In this document: positions 45,094 through 53,822 of the stretch, in pieces
Layout: every line of letters starts with the position of its first letter
Position numbering within the stretch: position 1 is the stretch's first letter
Origin: Verrucomicrobiota bacterium
GTDB taxonomy: Bacteria; Verrucomicrobiota; Kiritimatiellia; CAJWTS01
Assembly: GCA_027623315.1 (NCBI GenBank)
Contig: JAQBYD010000009.1
Location: forward strand, 1-64,000
Direction of reading: 5' to 3'
DNA: 64,000 nt
Program-made: the position numbers and the translations under genes
The notes under the pieces: generated by a model
What the model saw: the letters and a program-made list of their open reading frames with translations, nothing else
What the model was told of the DNA's origin: nothing
Database searches by the model: none

Positions 45094-45863
45094 GCGCCAG
45101 GGTCGTTTGCCTTGGTGACCTTGTGCACCGGGATGATGTGCTCGAGGAGCTGCGCCTTGTCCATCGCTTCGATCGCGGGGAGGGTCAGTGCGTCTTGAAT
45201 GGACCAGTTGCCGGCGCGTGTCCGCCGCAGCTCGTCGAGCACGGCCCCGCAGCCGAGTGTCTCACCAATGTCGTTGCAGATGGTTCGGACGTAGGTTCCC
45301 TTGCTGCAGTTGAGTCGAAAACTTGCGCGGGGCGGGTCGAACTCGATGAGCGTGAACTCGTAGATGTGGATCAGTCTCGGTTCGCGCTCGACCGTCTTCC
45401 CCTTGCGGGCGAGCTTATAGAGGGCGCGGCCTTGCATCTTGATCGCCGAAACCATCGGTGGCGTCTGCATGATGTCGCCGCTATACTTGCTGATTTCGCC
45501 TTCGAGCGCTTCGCGAGTAACGGCACTGGGGTCTCTTTCGGAGAGGACCGCACCGCTGGCGTCCTGGCTGTCGGTCGTGATTCCAAGGCGCAGGTAGCCC
45601 TCGTAGACCTTGTCGGAATTCATCACCGTACTCGACAGCTTCGTGCCGCGCCCGATCAGGATCACGAGCAGACCCGTGGCCTGCGGGTCCAGCGTTCCAC
45701 CGTGGCCGACCTTGTCGAACTGAAACTGTCGCCGGATATGCGCGACGATATCGTGCGAGGTCGGGCCGGCTGGTTTATCCACCAGCAGCAAGCCGTCGTA
45801 GATGTCGCGCGCCTGCAGGCGCGTGGCATCCGGACTACCGTATCGGCGAGGACTCTTCATCAC
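45090..45863 (-). CDS. truB: tRNA pseudouridine(55) synthase
   Basis: A 257-residue enzyme forming pseudouridine 55 in the T loop of tRNAs. The catalytic Asp lies in GHGGTLDPQATGLLV near residue 58. Other family marks are LLVDKPAGPTSHDIV at the start and TYVRTICNDIGETLGCGAVL in the middle. It lacks the PUA domain found in some members, which fits the shorter bacterial type. It overlaps rbfA by 29 bp and ribF by four bases. Confidence 0.94.
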   Translation of the reverse strand: MMKSPRRYGSPDATRLQARDIYDGLLLVDKPAGPTSHDIVAHIRRQFQFDKVGHGGTLDPQATGLLVILIGRGTKLSSTVMNSDKVYEGYLRLGITTDSQDASGAVLSERDPSAVTREALEGEISKYSGDIMQTPPMVSAIKMQGRALYKLARKGKTVEREPRLIHIYEFTLIEFDPPRASFRLNCSKGTYVRTICNDIGETLGCGAVLDELRRTRAGNWSIQDALTLPAIEAMDKAQLLEHIIPVHKVTKANDPGA

Positions 45864-46203
45864 CCAGCTCCGTCAATATGCTCAGTACAGAATTGCCCTG
45901 CGCGATCGAGTCATCCAGGCAGAAATTCAAACGCGGGGTGTACTTCAGTGAAAGATCGCGATTGATACTCTCCTGGATCTCACGCCTGAACCGGCAGACC
46001 ATGGCCATGCCCTCGTGCTGCTGCTCGGGTTCTCCGAGGATCGAGATCCAGACTTTCGCCGAGCGCAGGTTACGGCTGGCGGAAACGCGCGAGACCATTA
46101 CCGACGCCGCGTCGCCGCCATGATCGGTGAGTAGACGCAGCACGCACTCGCTGATCTCTCTTCGGAGTAGCTCGTTGACACGGGTAATACGATCGCTTGG
46201 CAT
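45835..46203 (-). CDS. rbfA: ribosome-binding factor A
   Basis: A 122-residue KH-like cold-shock factor for 16S rRNA maturation and 30S assembly. Family marks are RITRVNELLRREISECVLRL at the start, the KVWISILG beta strand and RREIQESINRDLSLKYTPRL. It follows infB by 37 bp and overlaps truB, in the standard nusA-infB-rbfA-truB order. Confidence 0.94.
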   Translation of the reverse strand: MPSDRITRVNELLRREISECVLRLLTDHGGDAASVMVSRVSASRNLRSAKVWISILGEPEQQHEGMAMVCRFRREIQESINRDLSLKYTPRLNFCLDDSIAQGNSVLSILTELGDEESSPIR

Positions 46204-46240
46204 GGCACTGCATACGGTTCGGGCATTAGAACAGGAAGCG

Positions 46241-48415
46241 CTAGAGGGTCTGGGCTACTTCCGAGACGTCGAAGAATTCGATGGTGTCGCCCTCGGCGTA
46301 GCTACTGAAGTTCTCGAGGCGAATACCGCACTCCTGGCCTTCGCGGACTTCGCGGGCCTCGTCCTGGAAACGACGCAAGGAAGCGAGTCCACCGGTGAAG
46401 ATGATTTCGCCGTTGTGCCGAATACGCGTGCGTTTCCCGGTTCCAATCGTGCCGCTCGTCACCATGCAGCCGGCAATCCTCGAGCCCTTTGAAATCTGGA
46501 AGACCTGCTTGATCTCTGCTGCGCCCGTAACATGCTCTTGAATAAGCGGAGACAGCAACCCGAGCATCAGCCTGCGCACCTCGTCGATCAGCTCGTAGAT
46601 CACCGAGTGAAGATTAATCGTGACGTCGTGTTGCTTCGCGACCTTGTTGACCTCGGCTTCGATTCCAACGTTGAAGCCGATGATCAGGGCTCCCGACGCG
46701 CTGGCCAGCATCACGTCGTTGTTCGTGATATTGCCGGTACCCGTGAGGATGATGTTCAAGGTGATTTTGTCGCTCTTGATATCCGTGAGGGCCTGCTCAA
46801 TGGCCTCGAGCGTGCCCTGTACATCCGATTTTAGAACGACCTTCAGTGAGACTTTTTCGCCTTCCTTCAGGTTCTGGAAGAGATCTTCGGCGCTGGAGCC
46901 CCTAGCCGGACCCGTCAGGGAATCTCGCTTACGCTGCTCCTGTTCACGTTCCGCGGTCGACTTCGCCGCGCGTTCGTTCTCGTAGACCTGGAACACAGTG
47001 CCGGGCTCCGGTACGCCGCACAGCCCGAGGACTCTGACCGGGATCGAGGGGCCGACGCTCTTAACCTTGATGCCCTTGTCGTTGATCAGAGCCTTGGCGC
47101 GGCCCCAGAAAGGCGCGCAGTAAATCGCATCGCCGACAGCGAGTGTTCCGCCCGTGACGAGCATGTTCACGGTGGGCCCCATGCCCTTCTCGAGTTGGGC
47201 TTCGATGACGTATCCCTGTCCGCGACGACTTGGATTGGCCTTCAATTCGAGGACCTCCGCCTGCAGGGCAAGCATCTCGAGCAGATGGTCGATGCCATCG
47301 CCGGTCATGGCGCTGACTTCGCAGCAGATGGTCTCGCCACCCCACTCTTCCGGGGCCAGGTTCATCTGCTGAAGCTGCTGCCGAACTTTGTCGGGGTCGG
47401 CTGCGGGTAAATCCATTTTATTGATCGCAATGACTATGGCCACCTCGGCCGCCTGGGCGTGCTGAATGGCTTCGCGTGTCTGGGGCATGATGCCGTCGTC
47501 GGCGGCAACAACGATCACCGCGATATCGGTCAGGTTTGCCCCGCGCGCGCGCATTGCGGTAAAGGCCTCGTGGCCCGGCGTATCGAGAAACGTGATTTGG
47601 GTTCCGGGCAATTCGAGGGTCGATGCACCAATATGCTGCGTGATGCCACCGGCTTCACCAGTCGCCACGGCCGTGTCCCGGATCTTATCGAGCAGAGACG
47701 TCTTGCCGTGATCGACGTGACCGAGAAATGCGACGACGGGCGGACGCGGTTGCAGATCTTCCGGCCGGTCGTCGTCCTCCGTCTGCTCGACCAGCTTTTT
47801 CGTCGAGGGCGCATCGTGGTCGACCACTCGCCGGTGATACTCGAGCGTGAAGCCGTGTTTCTCGCAGATCGCCGTGGTGATCTTGATGTCCAGGCGTTCG
47901 TTGATTGAGGCGAGGATGTTCATGTTCATCAACTCCGTGATGAGCTGATTGGGTCGCAGTTTCAGTGCGAGCGCCAGGTCCTTCACAATGATAGGTCCGC
48001 GCGTGTGGACGGTCTTGCCTTCGACCGAGACGCCTTCTTCATGGCCCCCGTTCAGCGGCGCGATATCAGTGGGTATGACGACCTGTGGAGACGGTGCGGG
48101 TCGTGGAGCGGGTTTTGGTGCGGCAGGCTTTTTAGCGGCCGGCGCCGGTTTGGGATCGGGAGCGGGTTTCGGTGCAGCGGACTTCTTAGCGGCCGGCGCC
48201 GGTTGGGGATCGGGAGTCGCGGGCTCTTTCGCCGCAGTCGCTAGCGGGGCCGCTTCAGGTTTGATCCCTGGGGCCGCATTGCCCCTGAACCGTTCGGCAA
48301 CGTCGGAGTCGATACTGCTCATGTGGTTCTTGACCTCGATCCCGAGGTCATGCAGTTTGGCAATCAGCTCCTTGCTGCTGATCGCGAGTTCCTTGGCTAG
48401 TTCGTGTACCCTCAT
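46241..48415 (-). CDS. infB: translation initiation factor IF-2
   Basis: A 724-residue GTPase guiding fMet-tRNA to the 30S subunit. The N-terminus has an IF2_N domain ([20 protein letters not shown]), a repetitive Ala/Pro/Lys linker ([16 protein letters not shown]), a second IF2_N-like stretch, then the G domain: [32 protein letters not shown] and NKMD. The C-terminal domains end VAQTL. It is shorter than many IF-2 proteins because the linker is short. It lies 10 bp after nusA. Confidence 0.96.
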   Translation of the reverse strand: MRVHELAKELAISSKELIAKLHDLGIEVKNHMSSIDSDVAERFRGNAAPGIKPEAAPLATAAKEPATPDPQPAPAAKKSAAPKPAPDPKPAPAAKKPAAPKPAPRPAPSPQVVIPTDIAPLNGGHEEGVSVEGKTVHTRGPIIVKDLALALKLRPNQLITELMNMNILASINERLDIKITTAICEKHGFTLEYHRRVVDHDAPSTKKLVEQTEDDDRPEDLQPRPPVVAFLGHVDHGKTSLLDKIRDTAVATGEAGGITQHIGASTLELPGTQITFLDTPGHEAFTAMRARGANLTDIAVIVVAADDGIMPQTREAIQHAQAAEVAIVIAINKMDLPAADPDKVRQQLQQMNLAPEEWGGETICCEVSAMTGDGIDHLLEMLALQAEVLELKANPSRRGQGYVIEAQLEKGMGPTVNMLVTGGTLAVGDAIYCAPFWGRAKALINDKGIKVKSVGPSIPVRVLGLCGVPEPGTVFQVYENERAAKSTAEREQEQRKRDSLTGPARGSSAEDLFQNLKEGEKVSLKVVLKSDVQGTLEAIEQALTDIKSDKITLNIILTGTGNITNNDVMLASASGALIIGFNVGIEAEVNKVAKQHDVTINLHSVIYELIDEVRRLMLGLLSPLIQEHVTGAAEIKQVFQISKGSRIAGCMVTSGTIGTGKRTRIRHNGEIIFTGGLASLRRFQDEAREVREGQECGIRLENFSSYAEGDTIEFFDVSEVAQTL

Positions 48416-48425
48416 CGCCTGTTAC

Positions 48426-49682
48426 CTATTCATCTCCTGCCGGTGTTGCATTGGTTGCCGCCGCATGAACTGCCGCCGCCGTTTCAGCGTCCAGCCCAAC
48501 AAGTTCCTGCAGATCCTCCGACGTGGCCGCCAGAATTCCATCAATGCTCAGGAATCCGGCCTTGACCAGTTTTTCGGAGTTTTCCGCGTCGATTCCTTCA
48601 ATTGCGGCAAGACTCTTGATCGCCATCCCGACCTTGTCTTCGAAGCTGAGGGATGATTCGTCACGATGGACATCGATTTTCCACCCAAGCAGCTTGGCTG
48701 TGAGCCTCACGTTCTGACCGCGCTTACCGATCGCCAGGGATAGCTGATCGGAGTCGGCCACGACGTTGATCACATTGGGTCGTTCTTCATCGATATAGAC
48801 GTTCGTGAGTTTGGCTGGTGAGAGCGCGTTGGCGGCATACTGCCGCGGATCCTCGCTCCAGCGCACGATGTCGATCTTTTCACCGGACAGCTCGCGGACG
48901 ATATTCTTGACGCGACTTCCTCGCATTCCGACACACGCGCCGACAGGATCGACTTTGTCTTCGTTCGACTTCACGGCAATCTTGGTGCGATATCCCGGTT
49001 CACGCGCGAGCCCCATGATCTCGACGATTCCGTCAGAGATCTCAGCGACTTCCAGTTCAAATAGTCGGCGCACGAAGTTCGGATGACTACGCGAGAGGAT
49101 CAGATCCGGTCCGGCAACGGAGTTCTGGATCGTGACCACGTAGCAGCGAATTCGATCACCGATCTGGTACTCTTCGGTCGGGACGCGTTCCTTAGAAGGC
49201 ATGATTCCGTTAGCCCTGCCAAGGTCGATCACGACGTCGCTTCGATCGAAGGAGCGCACCGCGCCGCTTACGACGTCGCCCACACGGTCCTTGTACTCTT
49301 CGAAGATGATATCCTTCTCGACCTTTCTCATTTTCTGGAGAATGGCTTGCTTTGCAGTCTGCGCGGCAATGCGGCCGAAATTCGCAGGTGTGACTTCAAC
49401 GTCAACTTTGTCGCCGATCTTGACGTCGCTATTGATCTTCCTGGCATTGGACAGAGAGATTTCATCGTGGGGAGAACTTACTTTCTGGACGACCTCGACC
49501 GTCGCCAGCGCGCGGATATCGCAGGTGCTGCGATCGATCTCGACGCGAAGTTCCTTGGCGGGCCCTACACTCTTACGAGATGCGGAGAGAAGCGCGGATT
49601 CGAGCATTTCCAACAGGATCTCGCGCTCGATGCCCTTCTCTTTCTCAAGATAATTGACTACGGCTGTAAGTTCCGCATTCAT
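48426..49682 (-). CDS. nusA: transcription termination/antitermination factor NusA
   Basis: A 418-residue RNA polymerase-binding factor. Domains in order: N-terminal polymerase-binding part, S1 (VGDVVSGAVRSFDRSDVVID), KH1 and KH2 (GACVGMRGSRVKNIVRELSG, then LAIGKRGQNVRLTAKLLGWK), and a C-terminal helix-hairpin-helix repeat (LVKAGFLSIDGILAATSEDL). ATG 49682 is used; the track start is 22 codons upstream, within the leader. It is the first coding gene of the operon. The rimP gene that usually precedes it is absent here. Confidence 0.96.
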   Translation of the reverse strand: MNAELTAVVNYLEKEKGIEREILLEMLESALLSASRKSVGPAKELRVEIDRSTCDIRALATVEVVQKVSSPHDEISLSNARKINSDVKIGDKVDVEVTPANFGRIAAQTAKQAILQKMRKVEKDIIFEEYKDRVGDVVSGAVRSFDRSDVVIDLGRANGIMPSKERVPTEEYQIGDRIRCYVVTIQNSVAGPDLILSRSHPNFVRRLFELEVAEISDGIVEIMGLAREPGYRTKIAVKSNEDKVDPVGACVGMRGSRVKNIVRELSGEKIDIVRWSEDPRQYAANALSPAKLTNVYIDEERPNVINVVADSDQLSLAIGKRGQNVRLTAKLLGWKIDVHRDESSLSFEDKVGMAIKSLAAIEGIDAENSEKLVKAGFLSIDGILAATSEDLQELVGLDAETAAAVHAAATNATPAGDE

Positions 49683-49730
49683 GCGTAATATCCTTTCTCT
49701 GCTGCTCGAACCGCATGCGATCAAAATAAA

Positions 49731-49762
49731 AGAGTGGGACAAGCCCACTCTCTCCTTGGCGC
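49731..49762 (-). promoter_or_regulatory. attenuator-like hairpin in the nusA leader
   Basis: AGAGTGGG (49744-49751 on the minus strand reading) and CCCACTCT form an 8-bp stem with a 5-base loop and are followed on the minus strand by TTTTATTTT. This is a complete intrinsic-terminator shape about 50 bp upstream of the nusA ATG. No minus-strand gene ends here, so it looks like a leader attenuator rather than a gene terminator. Confidence 0.6.
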
Positions 49763-49909
49763 GGTCTCAGCGCAGCTATGTTTTAGGAGATGATCAGCAG
49801 CCAGTCTATGCGAGCGGCGTTTCGGTGGTCAAGCCGCAAAATCCCGATTCCGCAGAATTACCCGGATTTTGGTGGCTCTTCGCCGTTGCGCGGTGCTATT
49901 ACTCCCAGG

Positions 49910-50719
49910 ATGAACCTTGATCAATTCTGGAAAATCGTTCGTGAAAACCCGTCATATCGCACGCCGCAGGACCTCCCGCGCAGCGCACTGGACCGGGCAT
50001 TCGGGCGCTGGTCGGCGTGGTACTATCAGAAAATCGTGCGTATCGTGTGCGCGATGTCGATGCAGGCCAGAAAGGCGCCCATCACGCGCGAGATCTGGGC
50101 GGATCATCAAATCTCCATTCTGAATGCCGTCGAGGCCTGCGGGGGCCGATTCGATATCGACGGTTTCGAGCATATCCGGGGCGCAAAACCGCCGTACGTC
50201 ATCGTTTCCAACCATATGGCGATGCTCGAGACGGTTTTCATGCCGGTGCTCATGCAGCCGTTTACCGAGGTTACGTACGTCGTCAAAGAGTCCCTGATGT
50301 CCTATCCGTTCCTGGGAACGATTTTGCACGCCGTGGGGGCGATCCCTGTCTCCAGATCAAATCCACGCCACGATCTGAAGCAAGTCCTGTCCATGGGGCG
50401 GACAGTCCTGGATGGCGGCGGATCGGTGATCGTCTTCCCGCAGGCGACGCGTTCCGTCGAATTTTCACCTGAGCAGTTCAATTCGGTTGGTGTAAAGCTT
50501 GCGCAGCGTGCGGGCGTGCCGCTGATCCCGGCCGCGCTCAAGACCGATTTCCAGAGCATGGGACGATGCTTCAAGGATTTTGGGAAGATCTACGCTGACC
50601 GCACCCTTCACTTCCGTTTTGGAGAGCAGATTCCCGTCGGTGTCTCTACGAAAGACGCCCACGCGCGCACGGTCGAGCTGATCGAGACCTCACTCGCGGA
50701 GTGGAAGCGTGACGATTAG
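49910..50719 (+). CDS. PlsC-like 1-acylglycerol-3-phosphate acyltransferase
   Basis: A 269-residue membrane-associated acyltransferase. The catalytic block I is NHMAMLE, His-x4-Glu instead of the usual His-x4-Asp. Block III is FPQATRS where FPEGTRS is typical. The supporting AIPVSRSN and PLIPAALKTD stretches fit blocks II and IV. These changes suggest an altered acyl donor or acceptor rather than loss of function, since the surrounding sequence is well kept. ATG 49910 is chosen; the track start includes 40 spurious residues from the intergenic region. It is divergent from nusA. Confidence 0.8.
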   Translation: MNLDQFWKIVRENPSYRTPQDLPRSALDRAFGRWSAWYYQKIVRIVCAMSMQARKAPITREIWADHQISILNAVEACGGRFDIDGFEHIRGAKPPYVIVSNHMAMLETVFMPVLMQPFTEVTYVVKESLMSYPFLGTILHAVGAIPVSRSNPRHDLKQVLSMGRTVLDGGGSVIVFPQATRSVEFSPEQFNSVGVKLAQRAGVPLIPAALKTDFQSMGRCFKDFGKIYADRTLHFRFGEQIPVGVSTKDAHARTVELIETSLAEWKRDD

Positions 50720-50812
50720 GGATCCGAAGGCGGCCTCGCTATTCTGACGTAGAATCTCCAGCCGGATCTACTGGAGCGAGGGGACATCGTCGCGAACGCC
50801 GCGCTGCGGCTG

Positions 50813-50920
50813 GCAGAAGAGTTGGGGCAATCTGACCGGAGGGCTGGGACTTATGTCAGGGGAGTGGGGGAGGGGTGCCCAAGCGGTCTCCGGCCAGATT
50901 GCCACCAACTCTTCTTCTGC
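50813..50920. repeat. foldback repeat after the acyltransferase gene
   Basis: GCAGAAGAGTTGGGGCAATC (from 50813) and the inverted GCCACCAACTCTTCTTCTGC (to 50920) form imperfect arms of about 30 bp around a G-rich centre. The remainder of 50720-50973 shows no gene. Confidence 0.6.
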
Positions 50921-50973
50921 TTTGATGTGCGTCGATCATCCCTTCGAAGTGTGAGGATTTGATGAGCATTGCA

Positions 50974-51279
50974 TCAGAAGGCGATTAATGTTTCCTCAGG
51001 GCTCTGGGCGTCGTTCAGGATACCGAGTTGAGGAAAGGCCAGGCGATGAACGACAGCGGGATCCCGGGGCCCTGGTGTCGCTGGCAGTGCTCTATTCGTC
51101 CTCGTCTTCTGGCCCTCAAAGGATACGACGTTGCCGCGAATTGTCGCCGCGCCCGCGAGCGAATTGCCGCCACCACCGGTGCATGCCGTAACGTAAAGGA
51201 GCACGCCGCAGGCTACGGGCAGCAGCGCGCAAAGACCGATCCTATGGCCCGTTTGAACTCGTCCAGACGTCGTCTTCAT
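50974..51279 (-). CDS. small hypothetical lipoprotein
   Basis: A 101-residue exported protein. AAGGAGG lies eight bases before the ATG at 51279, a strong site. The N-terminus is basic then hydrophobic (GLCALLPVACGVLLYVTAC), ending in a probable lipobox cysteine at residue 33, followed by Gly-rich sequence and AATIRGNVVSFEG, which looks like the first strand of a beta domain. The rest lacks recognisable features, so the protein may be a truncated lipoprotein. It is not near any functional partner. Confidence 0.55.
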   Translation of the reverse strand: MKTTSGRVQTGHRIGLCALLPVACGVLLYVTACTGGGGNSLAGAATIRGNVVSFEGQKTRTNRALPATPGPRDPAVVHRLAFPQLGILNDAQSPEETLIAF

Positions 51280-51359
51280 CGTGTCCAGCCTCCTTGAATG
51301 GGTCTGTTATCCATCACCATGATATGCGGTCGGCGCGCTTCGCGTCACGCTGCAAAGTC

Positions 51360-51541
51360 TTAACCCGGATATCCCACACTTTTCCTACTACGAACACGGA
51401 TAGCTCCGTCAGGCTTGATCGAAACAGGGCTTCGCCAATTCACAGTATGTCCATACAGTTTCATCGGCAAAGCCCTGTTTCGATCAAGCCCGACGGCTCT
51501 TCGCGCTCTCGCTACGAAAAAGTGTGAGATATCCGGGTTAA
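51360..51541. mobile_element. MITE-like foldback element, long copy
   Basis: A 182-bp imperfect palindrome. The ends are TTAACCCGGATATC and its inverse, with CACACTTTT repeated further in, and the inner arms share GGCTTGATCGAAACAGGGCT. No ORF is inside. A shorter copy lies at 20419-20505. TTAA at the tips could be part of a target duplication. Confidence 0.75.
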
Positions 51542-51654
51542 GTTTCTTTAAGACATAGCTTCGCCGTTTCGGTTAAAGGTTTTTAATGATAGCTTCATGT
51601 CTACTTAACGGTTGGGCGGCATGGTGCGGATCGAGAGTTTTAAGGAGATGTGGT

Positions 51655-52332
51655 ATGCGCGTCCTTGTTGTTGAAGATCATAGGCGAGTTGCAAATTTCA
51701 TCGTGAAGGGGCTTCGCGAGGAGTCCTATGCGGTCGACCTTGCCGATAACGGCCAGGACGGCTTCACGATGGCGAAGACGACCGAATACGATTGTGTCAT
51801 CCTGGACCTGATGTTGCCCGGCATGTCGGGCCTTGAGGTGCTCCGGCAACTTCGCGAGAAGGGCGTGCAGACTCCCGTCATCGTCTTGACCGCCAGGGAC
51901 GCGGTTGCGGACAAGATTGCGGGTCTCGATTCGGGTGCGGATGACTACCTGACGAAACCGTTCGCATTTGACGAACTGCTCGCGCGTATGCGTGCGTTGA
52001 TGCGTCGCCGAATGGCGGTCTTGGATGTCAAGTTGCAGATCGAGGATCTCTCGGTCGACATCGTGACGCGCGAGGTGCGTCGTGGGGACACTCTGATTGA
52101 TCTGACTCCCAAGGAGTTCGCTCTGCTGGAGTACCTGCTCCGAAACAAGGATCGAATTATGACCCGCACATCGATCATCGAGCATGTCTGGGACATGCAT
52201 TACGACTCCGAAACGAACGTGGTCGACGTGCTGATTCGGTACCTGAGGCGCAAGATTGACGATGACTTCTCCCCGAAGCTGATCCACACCGTTCGAGGAG
52301 TGGGGTACGTCCTGAAAGTGGCTGCGGGATGA
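51655..52332 (+). CDS. OmpR-family response regulator
   Basis: A 225-residue regulator. The receiver has the acidic pocket EDH at 7-9, phospho-acceptor Asp51 (ILDLMLPGMSG) and the conserved Lys in YLTKPFAFDELL. The C-terminal winged helix is RYLRRKIDDDFSPKLIHTVR with GVGYVL. TAAGGAGATG precedes ATG 51655. It is coupled to the histidine kinase gene by a short overlap (GATGA). The layout resembles CusR/CopR-type metal-responding regulators, but the signal is not known. Confidence 0.93.
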   Translation: MRVLVVEDHRRVANFIVKGLREESYAVDLADNGQDGFTMAKTTEYDCVILDLMLPGMSGLEVLRQLREKGVQTPVIVLTARDAVADKIAGLDSGADDYLTKPFAFDELLARMRALMRRRMAVLDVKLQIEDLSVDIVTREVRRGDTLIDLTPKEFALLEYLLRNKDRIMTRTSIIEHVWDMHYDSETNVVDVLIRYLRRKIDDDFSPKLIHTVRGVGYVLKVAAG

Positions 52333-53822
52333 AGTCCTTCTCCACGCGCGTGTCGCTGATCTTCTGCTCGTCGTTCGTGGCGCTCTCGTTTGCGCAGTTG
52401 GCCGCCGTGCTGGCGTTTTTCTATGTCGCTCTACTTCAGTCCGAAAAACGCGAACTCGACGAGTTGGCACATCGTATCGAAGCGGAGCTCCAGGGCCCCG
52501 GGGGGCATCACGGTCCGGGAGACAACATCGACGGCGTCGTATCCGCCATTAACGAGAAGATTGCATTTCTCTTCGATGAAGACGACCTGAACCTGGGATA
52601 CGCAATCTTCGGCAAAGACGGGAACAAGCGCTATGACTACTTCTCCCCGCACGCGCAGAATCCGTTCACGTCGGTCCGGCCCGGTTCCGGGCAGCTCTAT
52701 TTCCGCCGCTGGAGCGGCCACAACGCCTGTACGTTCTACCGGCGGCTGAGCGGACGCCGCTACGACCTGTTGGTTTCGTCCGCTCACCATTTCGAGTTGA
52801 TCGACACGATGTTGGCGGGACTTGCCGTGGTTCTGCCGGTCGGGATTCTGATCGCGATATTCCTGGGGCGGGCGCTGAGTCGGCGGGTTGTCGACCCTAT
52901 GAACAAGATTGCCGCCACGGCACGACGGGTCGAGCATGGCGATCTCGGTGCGCGAATCGAGAATCTTCCGACCGGTGACGAGGTGGAGTATGTCGTGAAC
53001 GTCCTCAACGCGACGCTGGAGAAGCTGCAAACTTCTTTTGAGCGCATCCAGCAGTTCAGTGCGGACGTCGCGCACGAGTTCAAGACGCCTCTCACGGCCA
53101 TGCGCGGTGATATGGAGGTCAGCCTTCGAAAGCCCCGGTCGGCCGAGGAATACCAGGCAACGCTGGCGCGTTGCATTGAGGAAATTGCGGACCTCAATCG
53201 GTTCATCGAGTCACTCCTGGTTCTGGCCACGCCGGATGAGGGGCGTGCCCGGCAGAGGTTCCGAACCGTGGATCTCGGGGAACTCCTCGGCGAAGTTCAA
53301 GAGCACCTTGAGGCCTTCGCCGAGACACAGAACGTTCGGTTAGAGACGACCGGCGATGGGGCCGCCACGGTGTTGGGAGACCGGGCACTCCTGCATCAAC
53401 TCCTCTATAACCTTGTGCACAATGCCATCAAGTTTTCCAGCCCGGGAGATATCGTGAAGGTGTCTTCCACGTGCCGGCAGGGCGACGTTCAGATCGAGGT
53501 CGTCGATTCGGGCTGCGGAATTCCAGAAGAGCATGTCGACAAGATATTCGACCGGCTTTACCAGGCGGATTCGAGCCGCAACGTCGGCCACGGGCTCGGC
53601 CTGGCGATAGTCAAGTGGATCGCCGAACTGCACCGCGGAGCGATCTCCGTTCAGAGCCTGCCCGGCGAGGGCAGTTCTTTCACGGTGCGGCTGCCGACGC
53701 AGTCTTCGGGCAAGCTGCTCGCCGTGGGTGCTTCCGGTTTCCCTGGGCGCGTGTCGTTCATGTCGCCTTGGTCTCCGCCTTCCTTTGGCCGTAGATGCGT
53801 GGCTGGGTCAGGTTGTCGATGA
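52329..53822 (+). CDS. sensor histidine kinase
   Basis: A 497-residue membrane kinase: one helix at about 12-36, a periplasmic sensor of about 120 residues, a second helix at about 158-180, HAMP (RRVVDPMNKIAATARRVEHG), HisKA with phospho-His249 (FSADVAHEFKTPLTAMRG), and HATPase (NAIKFSSPGDIVKVS, GHGLGLAIVKWIAELHRG). It pairs with the upstream OmpR-type regulator. After the kinase core it continues about 40 residues and overlaps the 3' end of rnfD by 65 bp in antisense, which is unusual. The tail may be an accidental read-through into the neighbour. Confidence 0.92.
   Translation: MKSFSTRVSLIFCSSFVALSFAQLAAVLAFFYVALLQSEKRELDELAHRIEAELQGPGGHHGPGDNIDGVVSAINEKIAFLFDEDDLNLGYAIFGKDGNKRYDYFSPHAQNPFTSVRPGSGQLYFRRWSGHNACTFYRRLSGRRYDLLVSSAHHFELIDTMLAGLAVVLPVGILIAIFLGRALSRRVVDPMNKIAATARRVEHGDLGARIENLPTGDEVEYVVNVLNATLEKLQTSFERIQQFSADVAHEFKTPLTAMRGDMEVSLRKPRSAEEYQATLARCIEEIADLNRFIESLLVLATPDEGRARQRFRTVDLGELLGEVQEHLEAFAETQNVRLETTGDGAATVLGDRALLHQLLYNLVHNAIKFSSPGDIVKVSSTCRQGDVQIEVVDSGCGIPEEHVDKIFDRLYQADSSRNVGHGLGLAIVKWIAELHRGAISVQSLPGEGSSFTVRLPTQSSGKLLAVGASGFPGRVSFMSPWSPPSFGRRCVAGSGCR

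Noticed and set aside
49700-49725. GGTTCGAGC that recalls a tRNA T-loop
   Set aside because: No acceptor stem or anticodon arm can be built around it; it is leader sequence of nusA.
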